Assembly: GCA_001940855.1 (NCBI GenBank) | Contig: MSGS01000029.1 | Span: forward strand, 21,668 to 76,525 | Origin: Christensenellaceae bacterium Phil1 | GTDB taxonomy: Bacteria; Bacillota; Clostridia; Christensenellales; CAG-138 | DNA: 54,858 nucleotides | Direction of reading: 5' to 3' | Shown: piece by piece, positions 9,394 through 17,548 of the stretch | Position numbering within the stretch: position 1 is the stretch's first letter | Layout: every line of letters starts with the position of its first letter | The notes under the pieces: generated by a model | What the model was told of the DNA's origin: nothing | Seen by the model: only the letters and a program-made list of their open reading frames with translations | The model's database searches: none | Position numbers and translations under genes: made by a program

Positions 9394-11274
9394 ATGGCCG
9401 GCTATGATGTAGTGGTGCTTGGCGCGGGCCATGCCGGGTGCGAAGCCGCGCTTGCGTGCGCGCGAATGGGGCTGAACACGGCGGCGATAACGCTGAACCT
9501 TGATTCAATAGCCATGATGGCATGCAATCCCGCCATAGGCGGCACGTCCAAAGGCCAACTCGTGCGGGAGATAGACGCCCTTGGCGGGGAAATGGGGCTT
9601 GCGGCAGATGATGAATTTATTCAGATGCGCATGCTCAATACCGGCAAAGGCCCCGCGGTCTATTCCCCACGCGCGCAGATGGACAAGCGCCGCTATCACG
9701 AGCGGATGAAACGCGCGCTGGAGGCGGAGCGAAAGCTTACCATTATTCAGGGCGAGTGCGCCGCGATAGAGACCGAGCACGGCCGCATAAGCGCAATAAG
9801 GCTCTCCGGCGGGGTGAAAAGCGAAGGCGAGCGCATAGAGTGCCGCGCGGTTGTGGTTGCAACGGGCGTGTATCTTAAAAGCCGCATCCTGATAGGTGAT
9901 CGCGTGTGGGAGCAGGGGCCGAGCGGCCTTGCCCGCGCGGAGGGCCTGTCCGCATCGCTTAGGGAGCTGGGCTTTGAACTGAGGCGGTTCAAAACCGGCA
10001 CGCCGCCGCGCGTGCTTGGGCGGACGCTTGACTTTGACGAAATGGAAATACAGAATGGGGACAGTCCCGCAAGGCCGTTTTCGTTTTTGCACGATATGGA
10101 TTACCGCGTGCAGCGGCCGTGCTACCTTACCTATACAAACGCGGCTACGCATAAGGTGATACTGGATAACATAAACCGCAGCGCCATGTATTCCGGCCTT
10201 ATCAGCGCGACGGGCACGCGCTATTGCCCCAGCATAGAGGATAAGCTGGTGCGCTTTGCGGATAAGGACAGGCATCAGCTTTTCATTGAGCCGGAAGGCT
10301 TATCCACGGACGAAATGTACGTTCAGGGCATGAGCACAAGCCTGCCTGCGGACGTGCAGCGGGATATGCTCAGGACAATACCCGGCATGAGAAACTGCCA
10401 CATAACCCGTTACGGCTACGCCATAGAGTACGACTGCATAGACCCGCTTTCGCTCAACAATGCGCTTATGAGCCGCGATGTTGCGGGGCTGTTCTTCGCG
10501 GGGCAGATGAACGGCAGCTCCGGTTACGAGGAAGCCGCGGCGCAGGGGCTTTACGCCGGAATTAACGCCGCGCTTTGGATAAGGGGCGAAGAGCCGCTCA
10601 TACTTTCCCGCGCCGATGCATATATAGGCGTGCTGTGCGACGACCTTACCGGAAAGGGCACGAACGAGCCATACAGAATGATGACCTCCCGCGCCGAATA
10701 CAGGCTGCTTTTAAGGCAGGATAACGCGGACGAGCGGCTGACGGAGCTTGGCAGGCGGACGGGGCTTATATCGGACGAACGCTACGCGCGGCTGATGAAA
10801 AAACAGCAGGAGATAGTGAATGCGCGAATAAAGCTTGAAAAATCCGTGCCGCCGGAGGAAAAGCTTATAAGGCTTATGGAAAGCCGCGGCGAGACCCCGC
10901 CCAAAACAGGCATAAAGCTGAGCGAACTGCTAAGAAGGCGCAATATAGGCTACAGCGATCTTGTTATGCTCTATCCCGAAAAGGTGGACGATATAAGCGC
11001 GGAGGCGGCGGAGCAGGTTGAACTCAACGAGCGGTATGCAGGCTATATTGAAAAGGAGCGGCTGCACGTTGAAAAATTCAGCGAGATGGAAAACGCGCTT
11101 CTGCCTAAAGATACGGACTATTCCCAAATTGCAGGGCTTAGGCTTGAAGCAAGGCAGAAGCTAAACAAAATGCAGCCGGAAAGCCTGGGCCGCGCAAGCA
11201 GGATAAGCGGCGTATCGCCCGCGGACATAGCGGTGCTAATGATTTGGCTCAAGCGTCGCAAGGAGGCCGAATGA
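9394..11274 (+). CDS. mnmG: tRNA uridine-5-carboxymethylaminomethyl modification enzyme MnmG
   Basis: MnmG (GidA), 626 residues, the FAD-dependent partner of MnmE that installs cmnm5 at wobble uridine 34 of several tRNAs. The FAD-binding GAGHAGCEAA lies at residues 8-17. Family motifs include CNPAIGGTSKGQLVREIDALGG, split here as CNPAIGG and REIDALGG, then PSGLARAEGLSASL, FKTGTPPR and GQMNGSSGYEEAAAQG. The C-terminal helical domain recruits MnmE. mnmE itself is not in the window, although the two are often neighbours near the origin in Bacillota. The ATG directly follows the previous stop codon. The gene overlaps rsmG by 4 bases. Confidence 0.97.
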   Translation: MAGYDVVVLGAGHAGCEAALACARMGLNTAAITLNLDSIAMMACNPAIGGTSKGQLVREIDALGGEMGLAADDEFIQMRMLNTGKGPAVYSPRAQMDKRRYHERMKRALEAERKLTIIQGECAAIETEHGRISAIRLSGGVKSEGERIECRAVVVATGVYLKSRILIGDRVWEQGPSGLARAEGLSASLRELGFELRRFKTGTPPRVLGRTLDFDEMEIQNGDSPARPFSFLHDMDYRVQRPCYLTYTNAATHKVILDNINRSAMYSGLISATGTRYCPSIEDKLVRFADKDRHQLFIEPEGLSTDEMYVQGMSTSLPADVQRDMLRTIPGMRNCHITRYGYAIEYDCIDPLSLNNALMSRDVAGLFFAGQMNGSSGYEEAAAQGLYAGINAALWIRGEEPLILSRADAYIGVLCDDLTGKGTNEPYRMMTSRAEYRLLLRQDNADERLTELGRRTGLISDERYARLMKKQQEIVNARIKLEKSVPPEEKLIRLMESRGETPPKTGIKLSELLRRRNIGYSDLVMLYPEKVDDISAEAAEQVELNERYAGYIEKERLHVEKFSEMENALLPKDTDYSQIAGLRLEARQKLNKMQPESLGRASRISGVSPADIAVLMIWLKRRKEAE

Positions 11275-11960
11275 CAAAGGAACTTATACTTTCCCTTATA
11301 CCCGGGGCGAGTGAGGAGCAGGCGGACAAGTTCATAAAATACTATGAACTGCTGATAGAATGGAACGAAAAGATGAACCTGACCGCCATAACCGACGAAC
11401 GTGAGGTGGCGGAAAAGCACTTTGCCGATTCGCTGCTGCCAATGGAGCTGATACCACAAAACGCCAAATGCATAGACGTTGGCACGGGCGCGGGGTTCCC
11501 GGGCATACCGCTTATGATAATGCGGCCGGACATAACCGTTACGCTGCTGGACAGCCTTAATAAGCGCCTTATATTTTTGAATGAAGTAATACGCGCATTG
11601 GGGCTTGAGGGCAGGGCGAAAACGCTGCATATGCGCAGCGAGGACGCGGGCCGCGCGGCCGCGCACAGGGACGCATACGACGTTGCGCTGAGCCGCGCCG
11701 TGGCCAACGCAAGGGTGCTTGCGGAATGGACGGCGCCGTTCGTTAAAAAGGGCGGGGTCAGCATAATGTACAAGGGCGCGGCGGCGAAGGAAGAGCTGGA
11801 CGCGGCGCAGAACGCCATGAATAAGCTTTGCCTTGGCGCGCGGCTTATAGAATACCCGTGCGCATGGGGCGAAAGATATGTTATTGCGGCCAAAAAGCTT
11901 GCCCCTACGCCGAAGGCATATCCGCGCAAGGCGGGCACGGCGGGCAAATTGCCGCTGTGA
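11271..11960 (+). CDS. rsmG: 16S rRNA (guanine-527-N7)-methyltransferase RsmG
   Basis: RsmG (GidB), 229 residues, methylates G527 of 16S rRNA using SAM. Recognisable parts are the N-terminal YYELLIEWNEKMNLTAI, the motif I loop DVGTGAGFPGIPL, LLDSLNKRLIFL, and SRAVANARVLAEW. The ATG at 11271 overlaps the mnmG stop (ATGA) and has AAGGAGG upstream; an upstream TTG in frame would extend it by 9 residues without a ribosome site. The basic proline-containing tail PKAYPRKAGTAGKLPL is typical. The mnmG-rsmG-parB order is conserved near many bacterial origins. No terminator is obvious between this gene and the parB promoter. Confidence 0.96.
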   Translation: MTKELILSLIPGASEEQADKFIKYYELLIEWNEKMNLTAITDEREVAEKHFADSLLPMELIPQNAKCIDVGTGAGFPGIPLMIMRPDITVTLLDSLNKRLIFLNEVIRALGLEGRAKTLHMRSEDAGRAAAHRDAYDVALSRAVANARVLAEWTAPFVKKGGVSIMYKGAAAKEELDAAQNAMNKLCLGARLIEYPCAWGERYVIAAKKLAPTPKAYPRKAGTAGKLPL

Positions 11961-11970
11961 TAGTATTGTA

Positions 11971-12000
11971 TTGACGGAAGCACTCGCTTTTTGCTACAAT
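11971..12000 (+). promoter_or_regulatory. Promoter of parB/noc
   Basis: TTGACG at 11971-11976, an 18-base spacer and TACAAT at 11995-12000 with TG one base before it. A strong ribosome site AGGAGGG at 12048-12054 lies 9 bases before the ATG. Confidence 0.75.
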
Positions 12001-12063
12001 AGCGCGTGCAGTAAAATGGGCTTTTTTGCGGAAGGCAAAGGAAATTAAGGAGGGCTAAAAGCT

Positions 12064-12900
12064 ATGCCTGTGTTCGACTTTATAAGAAACAGCGACGGTG
12101 CAAAGGGATCAAAACGGCTTGTGGAGGTGAACGTAGCTTCCATACACCCGAACCCCTATCAGCCGCGCGCCACGTTTGACGAGGAGAGCATTGCCGAACT
12201 TGCCCAGTCCATCCAGCAGGTGGGCTTATTGCAGCCGCTGCTGGTAAGAAAGGTGGACGACGGATACGAGCTTGTTGCCGGAGAGCGCAGGCTAAGGGCC
12301 GTAACCAGCCTTGGCATGGAAAAGGTGGCCTGCATAGTGCAGCAGGATATTGAGGACGAATCGAGCGCGATGATGGCGCTGATAGAAAACCTGCAAAGGG
12401 AGGACCTGCATTACCTTGAAGAGGCGCAATGCTACCAAAAGCTGCTTGAAACATACGGCCTTACGCAGGAGGAACTGGCCAACCGCCTTGGCAAAAGCCA
12501 AAGCTCCATAGCGAACAAGCTGAGGCTTTTGAAGCTTTCCGATGAAGTAAAGGCCGCCATGACCGAAAAGCGGCTCAGCGAGCGGCACGCAAGGGCGCTA
12601 TTAAAGCTGACGGACGATAAGCAGCGGCTTGACGCGGTGGAAAGGATTGCCGAAAAGGGCCTGAGCGTTAAGGAGACCGAGCAGATGGTTGAAAAAACGC
12701 TGAATAAGGCATATGACGAAAAGCAGGACGGCGCAAAGCCGCGGCCCAAGCTGATGCGGATAGTGCGCGATTACAGGCTGTTCATGAACACCATAAACCA
12801 GGCCGTGAACCAGCTTAGGGAATCGGGCATGACGGTTGAGGTTGAGCAGAGCGACAGGGCCGACGGCGTGGATATTAAAATAAGCGTAACGAGGAAATAA
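12064..12900 (+). CDS. ParB/Noc-family chromosome partitioning or nucleoid-occlusion protein
   Basis: A 278-residue CTP-dependent ParB-family clamp. The N-terminal domain has IHPNPYQPR, then the CTP-binding box GERRLRA near residue 79 and ALIENLQREDL. A helix-turn-helix follows (LTQEELANRLGKSQSSIANKLRLL), then the linker helix and a short dimerisation domain ending ISVTRK. The extreme N-terminus MPVFDFIRN could be a membrane-associating or ParA-contact helix. The gene follows rsmG where Bacillus noc lies, and no parA/soj is adjacent, which favours Noc. The family motifs alone do not separate Noc (NBS site) from ParB (parS site). I did not find a clear parS palindrome in the window. Confidence 0.85.
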   Translation: MPVFDFIRNSDGAKGSKRLVEVNVASIHPNPYQPRATFDEESIAELAQSIQQVGLLQPLLVRKVDDGYELVAGERRLRAVTSLGMEKVACIVQQDIEDESSAMMALIENLQREDLHYLEEAQCYQKLLETYGLTQEELANRLGKSQSSIANKLRLLKLSDEVKAAMTEKRLSERHARALLKLTDDKQRLDAVERIAEKGLSVKETEQMVEKTLNKAYDEKQDGAKPRPKLMRIVRDYRLFMNTINQAVNQLRESGMTVEVEQSDRADGVDIKISVTRK

Positions 12901-12917
12901 CCGAGGAAATAATACCG

Positions 12918-14336
12918 ATGGAGAAGAAAGGCGCCCTTGGGCGAATTAAAAGCACATTTATAGGGGACAGGGCTTTTTATCAAAGCGTTGTTAAGCTGCT
13001 GATCCCGATAGTTATACAGCAGGGCATAACCAGCTTCGTAAACCTTTTGGACAACGTTATGGTGGGCGCGCTTTCAACCGCGGCCATATCCGGCGTTGCC
13101 ATAGTTAATCAGCTTATATTCGTATTCAATCTGAGCATATTCGGCTCGCTTTCCGGCCCCAGCATATATTCCGCGCAGTATGCCGGCGTTGGGGACGACG
13201 AAGGCGTTAAGCATTGCTTCAGGTTCAAAATGATAATAGGCACGCTTATTTCCGTTGCGGCTGTGCTTGTATTTGCCCTGTTCGGGGAAAACCTTATTTG
13301 GCTTTACCTGAATGAAGAGGTGAACACGGCGGAAACGCTTGCGGCTACGCTTGAACAGGCGAAGGATTATATGTACGTTATGCTGTGGGGGCTGCCGCCG
13401 TTTATGCTGAGCCAGGCTTACGGCACAACGCTCAGGGAAACGGGCGAAACGGTAGTGCCCATGCAGGCGAGCATAATTTCGATAGTTACCAACTGCGTGC
13501 TGAACTATGCGCTCATATACGGCAAATTCGGCGCGCCGGCAATGGGCGTTAAGGGCGCGGCAATAGCCACGGTGATTGCAAGGTATCTTGAAATTGCGTA
13601 TATTCTGATACACACCTACAGAAGGCTTGACAAATACCATTACTTCCGCGGCGCGCTGAGGAATTTGAAAATACCTAAGGAGCTTGTGAAAAAGATTGCC
13701 GTAACGGGCGCTCCGCTGCTGGCGAACGAATTCCTTTGGAGCACGGCAATGGCGGTTAAGAACCAGTGCTTCTCCTATCGCGGGCTGGACGTTGTTGCGG
13801 CAACGAACATAACAAGCACCGTTTGGCAGGTTTTTGCAATAATAATGTTCGCAATGGGTTCGGCAATAGCCATAATGGTGGGCCAGCAGCTCGGCACGGG
13901 GGATATAGAGGAGGCGCGGCGCACGGACGCGCGGCTTATATTCGTATCCTTCGTGATACATGTGCTGATAGGCATATTAGTAGTTGCGCTGAGCGACGTT
14001 ATACCCATGATATACAATGTTGAGCAGAATGTCAGGGAAATGACGGGCGGTATGCTCGTTGCCGCGGGCTGTACATTATGGATACATGCGCTTGCGCACG
14101 CATCGTACTTCACAATAAGGAGCGGCGGCAGAACGCTTATAACGCTGCTGCTGGACAGCGTTTTTACGCTGGCGGTGGTTGTGCCTATTGCGTATGTGCT
14201 GTGCTATTGGACGGATATGAACGTAAGCTGGGTATATGCCTGCGTTGAAGCGGCCGATATAATTAAGTTCCTTATAGCATTGCCTATACTTATATCCGGC
14301 TCGTGGGCGAGAAACGTTATAAATACGGGCAAATGA
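12918..14336 (+). CDS. MATE-family efflux transporter
   Basis: A 472-residue polytopic protein with about 12 hydrophobic segments in two six-helix halves, as in MATE cation-coupled drug exporters. Family features include the first-helix region SFVNLLDNVMVGALSTAAISGVA (read here in two parts, FVNLLDN and MVGALS), GSLSGPSIYSAQY, and the second-half MFAMGSAIAIMVGQQLG. GAGGA lies 10 bases before the ATG. It starts 17 bases after the parB stop and is followed after 26 bases by a TetR regulator, which suggests that the pair forms a regulated efflux unit. Substrate unknown. Confidence 0.88.
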   Translation: MEKKGALGRIKSTFIGDRAFYQSVVKLLIPIVIQQGITSFVNLLDNVMVGALSTAAISGVAIVNQLIFVFNLSIFGSLSGPSIYSAQYAGVGDDEGVKHCFRFKMIIGTLISVAAVLVFALFGENLIWLYLNEEVNTAETLAATLEQAKDYMYVMLWGLPPFMLSQAYGTTLRETGETVVPMQASIISIVTNCVLNYALIYGKFGAPAMGVKGAAIATVIARYLEIAYILIHTYRRLDKYHYFRGALRNLKIPKELVKKIAVTGAPLLANEFLWSTAMAVKNQCFSYRGLDVVAATNITSTVWQVFAIIMFAMGSAIAIMVGQQLGTGDIEEARRTDARLIFVSFVIHVLIGILVVALSDVIPMIYNVEQNVREMTGGMLVAAGCTLWIHALAHASYFTIRSGGRTLITLLLDSVFTLAVVVPIAYVLCYWTDMNVSWVYACVEAADIIKFLIALPILISGSWARNVINTGK

Positions 14337-14362
14337 GCCGTCATGCGTAAGGGGGAAGCGGC

Positions 14363-14923
14363 ATGAAGAGCAAACGGCAGAATTACGACAGCGTACAGAG
14401 CCTTATAATAGCCACGGCGGCGCGGCTTTTTACCGAGCGCGGGGCGGACGGCGCAAGCCTTAACGACATTGCGAAGGCCGCGGACATAGCCAAGGGCACG
14501 CTGTATTATTACTACCCGGCAAAGGACGAACTGATTGCGGACACGGCGCGTACCCACGGCGACTGGATGGGCGATACGCTGCTTGCCTGGGCGGAAACGC
14601 TGCAGCGCGATACGGATGCGCACAAGGCCATGAAAAGCCTGCTGCACGAACTGTTATGGGACGAGATGCACGCCAAGCTGCACGTTGTGCTGGTGTCCCA
14701 TGCGGCGATAGCGGGTGGCGAGCTGAGCGGGCTTATGGACGCAATGCGAAAAAAATGGGCGCTGATGCTGGAGGTAGGCTCGCTTAAGCTGCAATCAAAC
14801 GACGCGCGCACCATACGCGCACGCTCCGGCGCGTTCTTCTCCATGCTTATAGGCTACATGGCCAAGGCGGAGATTACGGACGCGGATATAGACGAATTTA
14901 TAGAAATATTCCTTTCGCGCTGA
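14363..14923 (+). CDS. TetR/AcrR-family transcriptional regulator
   Basis: A 186-residue TetR-type repressor. The DNA-binding domain (residues about 12-58) contains IIATAARLFTERG, SLNDIAKAADIAKGTLYYYYPAKDELI, the standard recognition helix signature. The C-terminal all-helical domain would bind the inducer. It follows the MATE gene in the same direction with GGGGGAAG before the ATG, so it most likely controls the efflux gene, possibly by autoregulation of a shared transcript. I could not identify a convincing operator palindrome. A terminator-like stem lies at 14958-14980. Confidence 0.88.
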   Translation: MKSKRQNYDSVQSLIIATAARLFTERGADGASLNDIAKAADIAKGTLYYYYPAKDELIADTARTHGDWMGDTLLAWAETLQRDTDAHKAMKSLLHELLWDEMHAKLHVVLVSHAAIAGGELSGLMDAMRKKWALMLEVGSLKLQSNDARTIRARSGAFFSMLIGYMAKAEITDADIDEFIEIFLSR

Positions 14924-14957
14924 AAAAGGCGAAATATATTGGGTTAAATCATTAATG

Positions 14958-14980
14958 GGCGGTTGCAAAGCCGCCTTTTT
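14958..14980 (+). terminator. Terminator after tetR
   Basis: Stem GGCGGTT/AGCCGCC (one G-T wobble) with a GCAA loop followed by TTTTT. The mgtE promoter overlaps it. Confidence 0.7.
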
Positions 14981-14992
14981 GCGTGGTAGAAT
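14963..14992 (+). promoter_or_regulatory. Promoter of mgtE leader
   Basis: TTGCAA at 14963-14968, an 18-base spacer and TAGAAT at 14987-14992. The -35 lies within the tetR terminator. The predicted start near 14999 leaves a 205-nt leader. Confidence 0.5.
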
Positions 14993-14998
14993 AATAAA

Positions 14999-15204
14999 TA
15001 GCGCACGGCGCCAAATATAAAGAAAGGACAGTGTATTTGACCATGGACGCAGGGCCATATCCCAGTAGCGTAACCAAAACAGAATATGCGGGCGGCCTGT
15101 TCGTGGCGATGGATACACCTGTTCATGCGGCTGTGCGCTGATACGTGCGCACTCTTTGGGCATATCCTACGCATGGCATGCCGCCTGAAAGAAGGAGGTT
15201 TGCC
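14999..15204 (+). promoter_or_regulatory. Long structured leader of mgtE
   Basis: About 205 nt separate the promoter from the mgtE start. The leader holds the candidate peptide frame, the hairpin at 15133-15152, the palindrome GGCATGCC near 15175, and GCCGCC near 15180 that can pair with GGGCGGC near 15091. I looked for the Mg-sensing M-box (ykoK) core GGUGAGGCUCCU and did not find it. Confidence 0.45.
15037..15141 (+). CDS. Candidate leader peptide of mgtE
   Basis: A short frame in the mgtE leader encodes about 34 residues when read from TTG 15037, or 32 from ATG 15043 (MDAGPYPSSVTK...MDTPVHAAVR), ending at TGA 15139-15141. AAAGGA at 15023-15028 lies 8 bases before the TTG. It is not a membrane or enzyme sequence. 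A hairpin GTGCGC/GCGCAC at about 15133-15152 overlaps the end of the frame and its stop codon, so ribosome position could decide whether it forms. Such an arrangement is known for Mg-responsive leaders in enterobacteria (MgtL), but no homology is visible here. Treat as a hypothesis. Confidence 0.4.
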   Translation: MTMDAGPYPSSVTKTEYAGGLFVAMDTPVHAAVR

Positions 15205-16572
15205 ATGATAAACAACGAATTGATTGAAAAGCTGCTTTCCCTTTTGCAGAGCAAGCAATATGGCGCGGTAAAATCGCTGGTTCAGGACATGAACGAGGTT
15301 GACGTTGCCGAGGCAATAGAGGAGATATTTGAAGAAAACGAAGAGCCGGAAACGCTGCTTCGCCTTTTCCGTCTGCTTCCGAAGGAGACTGCGGCGGAAA
15401 CGTTTGCGTATATGCACAGCGACGTGCAGCAGAAGCTTGTTGAAATGCTCAGCGATACGGAGCTTGGGTATATACTGGACGACATGTATCTGGACGACTA
15501 TGTCGATCTGGTGGAGGAAATGCCGGCGAACGTAGTGAAAAAGCTGATGCAGGTTTCAAGCCCGGAAAACAGAAAGCTTATAAACGAATATTTAAGGTAT
15601 CCGGAGGATTCGGCCGGAAGCCTGATGACAAACGAATATGTGTACCTAAAGCCGCGGCTCACCGTCGGCCAGGCGTTTGACGTGATACGCAACACGGGTA
15701 TAGACAAGGAAACGATATACACATGCTATGTTATATCGGGCGAAAGGCAGCTTGAAGGCGTTGTGACCATAAGGGAGCTGCTGCTTGCCGACCCAAACGC
15801 CAAGGTTGGGGACATAATGAACACAAATGTTATCCACGCGCATACGCTGGACGACAGGGAGGAAGTTGCAAAGCTGTTCTCTAAATACGACATGATATCG
15901 CTCCCTGTGGTGGATAACGAAGAAAGGCTCGTTGGCATAATCACCGTTGACGACGCGGTGGACGTTTTGCAGGAGGAGAACACAGAGGACTTTGAAAAGA
16001 TGGCAGGTATGGCCCCGAGCGAGGAGGAATACCTGAAAACGCCAATATGGAAGCTTGCCAAGAACAGGATAGTATGGCTGGTGATACTTATGCTTTCCAG
16101 CATGGTAACGGGCGCAATGCTGGAGCATTTTGAAGCGGCAATAGCCGCCATACCGCTGCTTGTAAGCTTTATTCCCATGCTTATGGATACGGGCGGAAAC
16201 AGCGGCACGCAGGCTTCAACGATGGTCATCCGCGGCCTTGCGCTGGACGAGATCGAGCCGCGGGACGCCGCAAAGGTTTGGTTCAAGGAGATCCGCGTTG
16301 CGCTGCTGGTCAGCGCGGGCCTTGCGCTTATCAATTTTGCGCGCATCGCAATACAGTATCATGATGTTGCCGTGGCGGCCATAGTTTCGCTCACGCTTAT
16401 TGCAACGGTATGCATTGCAAAATCGCTCGGCTGCCTTTTGCCAATGCTTGCCAAGAAGCTGAAGCTTGACCCCGCGCTTATGGCAACGCCCATACTTACA
16501 ACCGTTACGGACGCGGCGAGCATTTTGGTTTATTTTACGCTTACAATGAACATTTTGGGCGACAGGCTGTGA
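15205..16572 (+). CDS. mgtE: Magnesium transporter MgtE
   Basis: MgtE, 455 residues, a Mg-gated Mg channel of the cytoplasmic membrane. The N-terminal helical domain (about 1-125) carries repeated EEMPANVVKKLMQ-type helices. The CBS pair (about 125-250) begins SAGSLMTNEYVYL and includes GVVTIRELLLADPNAKVGDIM and VDDAVDVLQEE. The C-terminal domain has five hydrophobic segments with the pore segment PMLMDTGGNSGTQAS and the family tail TDAASILVYF. Start ATG 15205 has AAGGAGG 7 bases upstream; an earlier in-frame start at 15145 lies in the leader and lacks a ribosome site. Expression is probably controlled by the long leader. Confidence 0.95.
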   Translation: MINNELIEKLLSLLQSKQYGAVKSLVQDMNEVDVAEAIEEIFEENEEPETLLRLFRLLPKETAAETFAYMHSDVQQKLVEMLSDTELGYILDDMYLDDYVDLVEEMPANVVKKLMQVSSPENRKLINEYLRYPEDSAGSLMTNEYVYLKPRLTVGQAFDVIRNTGIDKETIYTCYVISGERQLEGVVTIRELLLADPNAKVGDIMNTNVIHAHTLDDREEVAKLFSKYDMISLPVVDNEERLVGIITVDDAVDVLQEENTEDFEKMAGMAPSEEEYLKTPIWKLAKNRIVWLVILMLSSMVTGAMLEHFEAAIAAIPLLVSFIPMLMDTGGNSGTQASTMVIRGLALDEIEPRDAAKVWFKEIRVALLVSAGLALINFARIAIQYHDVAVAAIVSLTLIATVCIAKSLGCLLPMLAKKLKLDPALMATPILTTVTDAASILVYFTLTMNILGDRL

Positions 16573-16591
16573 TTATTTAGACAAATAAAAT

Positions 16592-16619
16592 GGGCGCAAT
16601 ACGGTTGCGCTATGCGCCC
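16592..16619 (+). promoter_or_regulatory. Two mutually exclusive hairpins between mgtE and the NusG-II gene
   Basis: GGGCGCA 16592-16598 can pair with TGCGCCC 16613-16619, or GCGCAA 16594-16599 can pair with TTGCGC 16605-16610. The pairings overlap. No T run follows, so this is not a standard terminator. Confidence 0.3.
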
Positions 16620-16641
16620 GCGGGGTGATAAAATATAATAT

Positions 16642-17007
16642 ATGAAACGGGCGGATGTCTATTTGGCCGTAGGCGCAATCATAATAGCGGCAATGCTGAT
16701 AATACTATCGCGCGGCGCGCGTTACGGCGGGGAGGCCGTTATATACTTAAACGGCGAGGAATATGCCCGCATGCCGCTTGACAGGGCGGATACGCTGAAA
16801 ATAGAGCAGGACGGCGAAAAGATAAACCTGATAGAGAGCGACGGGCGCGGCAATGTGCGCATGCACAGTTCCACCTGCAAAAATCAGCTTTGCGTTGAGC
16901 AGGGCTGGCTGGGGGCGGATGCGCAAAGCGACAACGGGCGCTGGATAGTATGCCTGCCCAACGGCGTGAGCATTACCGTAAGCGGGGATGAAAATGAAAA
17001 CGAATAA
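16642..17007 (+). CDS. NusG domain II-containing membrane-anchored protein
   Basis: A 121-residue protein with one N-terminal hydrophobic segment (about residues 8-24), then an extracytoplasmic NusG-II-like beta domain. The recognisable part is MHSSTCKNQLCVEQGWL...GRWIVCLPNGVSITV, including a C-x4-C pair. Proteins of this type (DUF1312) occur beside Gx transporters and FMN-binding proteins in Rnf-like and extracellular electron transfer loci; their biochemical role is not settled. The gene overlaps the next one. GGGGTGA lies upstream of the ATG, and a TATAAT-like sequence directly precedes it. Confidence 0.75.
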   Translation: MKRADVYLAVGAIIIAAMLIILSRGARYGGEAVIYLNGEEYARMPLDRADTLKIEQDGEKINLIESDGRGNVRMHSSTCKNQLCVEQGWLGADAQSDNGRWIVCLPNGVSITVSGDENENE

Positions 17008-17500
17008 GCTTACGCGCAGCGCGCTGCTTGCTTCGCTGATGCTTGCGCTGGGGTATGTTGAATCGCTTCTGCCTGCGTTTTCGGCAATACCGGGCATAAA
17101 GCTTGGCCTTGCGAACACGGTGCTGCTGTATGCGGTTTATATTTGCGGCGTAAAGAGCGCGGTTGCGCTGGCGGTGATAAAGGTGCTGCTGAGCGGCTTC
17201 CTTTTCGGCAGCCCCGCGGCAATGCTTTACAGCGCGTCGGGCGCGGCGCTCAGCCTTTGCGCGATGCTTTTGCTCAAGCGGACGGGCAAATTTTCACCCG
17301 TGGGTGTGAGCGTTGCGGGGGCCATAGCGCACAATTTGGGGCAATGCATGGCGGCGGCATGCGTGATAGGCATAAGCCCCGTGCTTGCGTATTTCCCCAT
17401 GCTGCTTTTGAGCGGGGCCGTAACCGGCCTTGTTACGGGCACGGCGGCGGCGCTTGTTATAAAGCATATGCGTCCCCCGAAGAACAAAACAGAAGTTTAA
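16994..17500 (+). CDS. Gx transporter family protein (heptaprenyl diphosphate synthase component I-like)
   Basis: A 168-residue, five- to six-helix membrane protein of the COG4769/HepT component I group, related to ECF substrate-binding subunits. Marker sequences are LASLMLALGYVESLLP, IPGIKLGLANTVLLYAVY, and GSPAAMLYSASGAALSL. The start at 16994 is preferred because GGGG lies 7 bases before it; ATG 16988 is two codons upstream. The gene overlaps the end of the NusG-II gene by 14 bases, so the two are coupled. No polyprenyl diphosphate synthase is nearby, so a direct role in heptaprenyl synthesis is not supported. It may transport a quinone or flavin precursor. Confidence 0.75.
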   Translation: MKTNKLTRSALLASLMLALGYVESLLPAFSAIPGIKLGLANTVLLYAVYICGVKSAVALAVIKVLLSGFLFGSPAAMLYSASGAALSLCAMLLLKRTGKFSPVGVSVAGAIAHNLGQCMAAACVIGISPVLAYFPMLLLSGAVTGLVTGTAAALVIKHMRPPKNKTEV

Positions 17501-17548
17501 TAGGCGTAAAAGCTAAAAAAGTTAAACGAAGTGAAAGGAACCAAGAAC

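Noticed and set aside
12064..12900. Prophage or plasmid partition gene
   Set aside because: The gene lies in a conserved chromosomal order after rsmG, and no phage or plasmid genes are nearby.
14999..15204. M-box (ykoK) magnesium riboswitch upstream of mgtE
   Set aside because: The conserved core GGUGAGGCUCCU and its partner segments are not present, so the leader is described as unknown.
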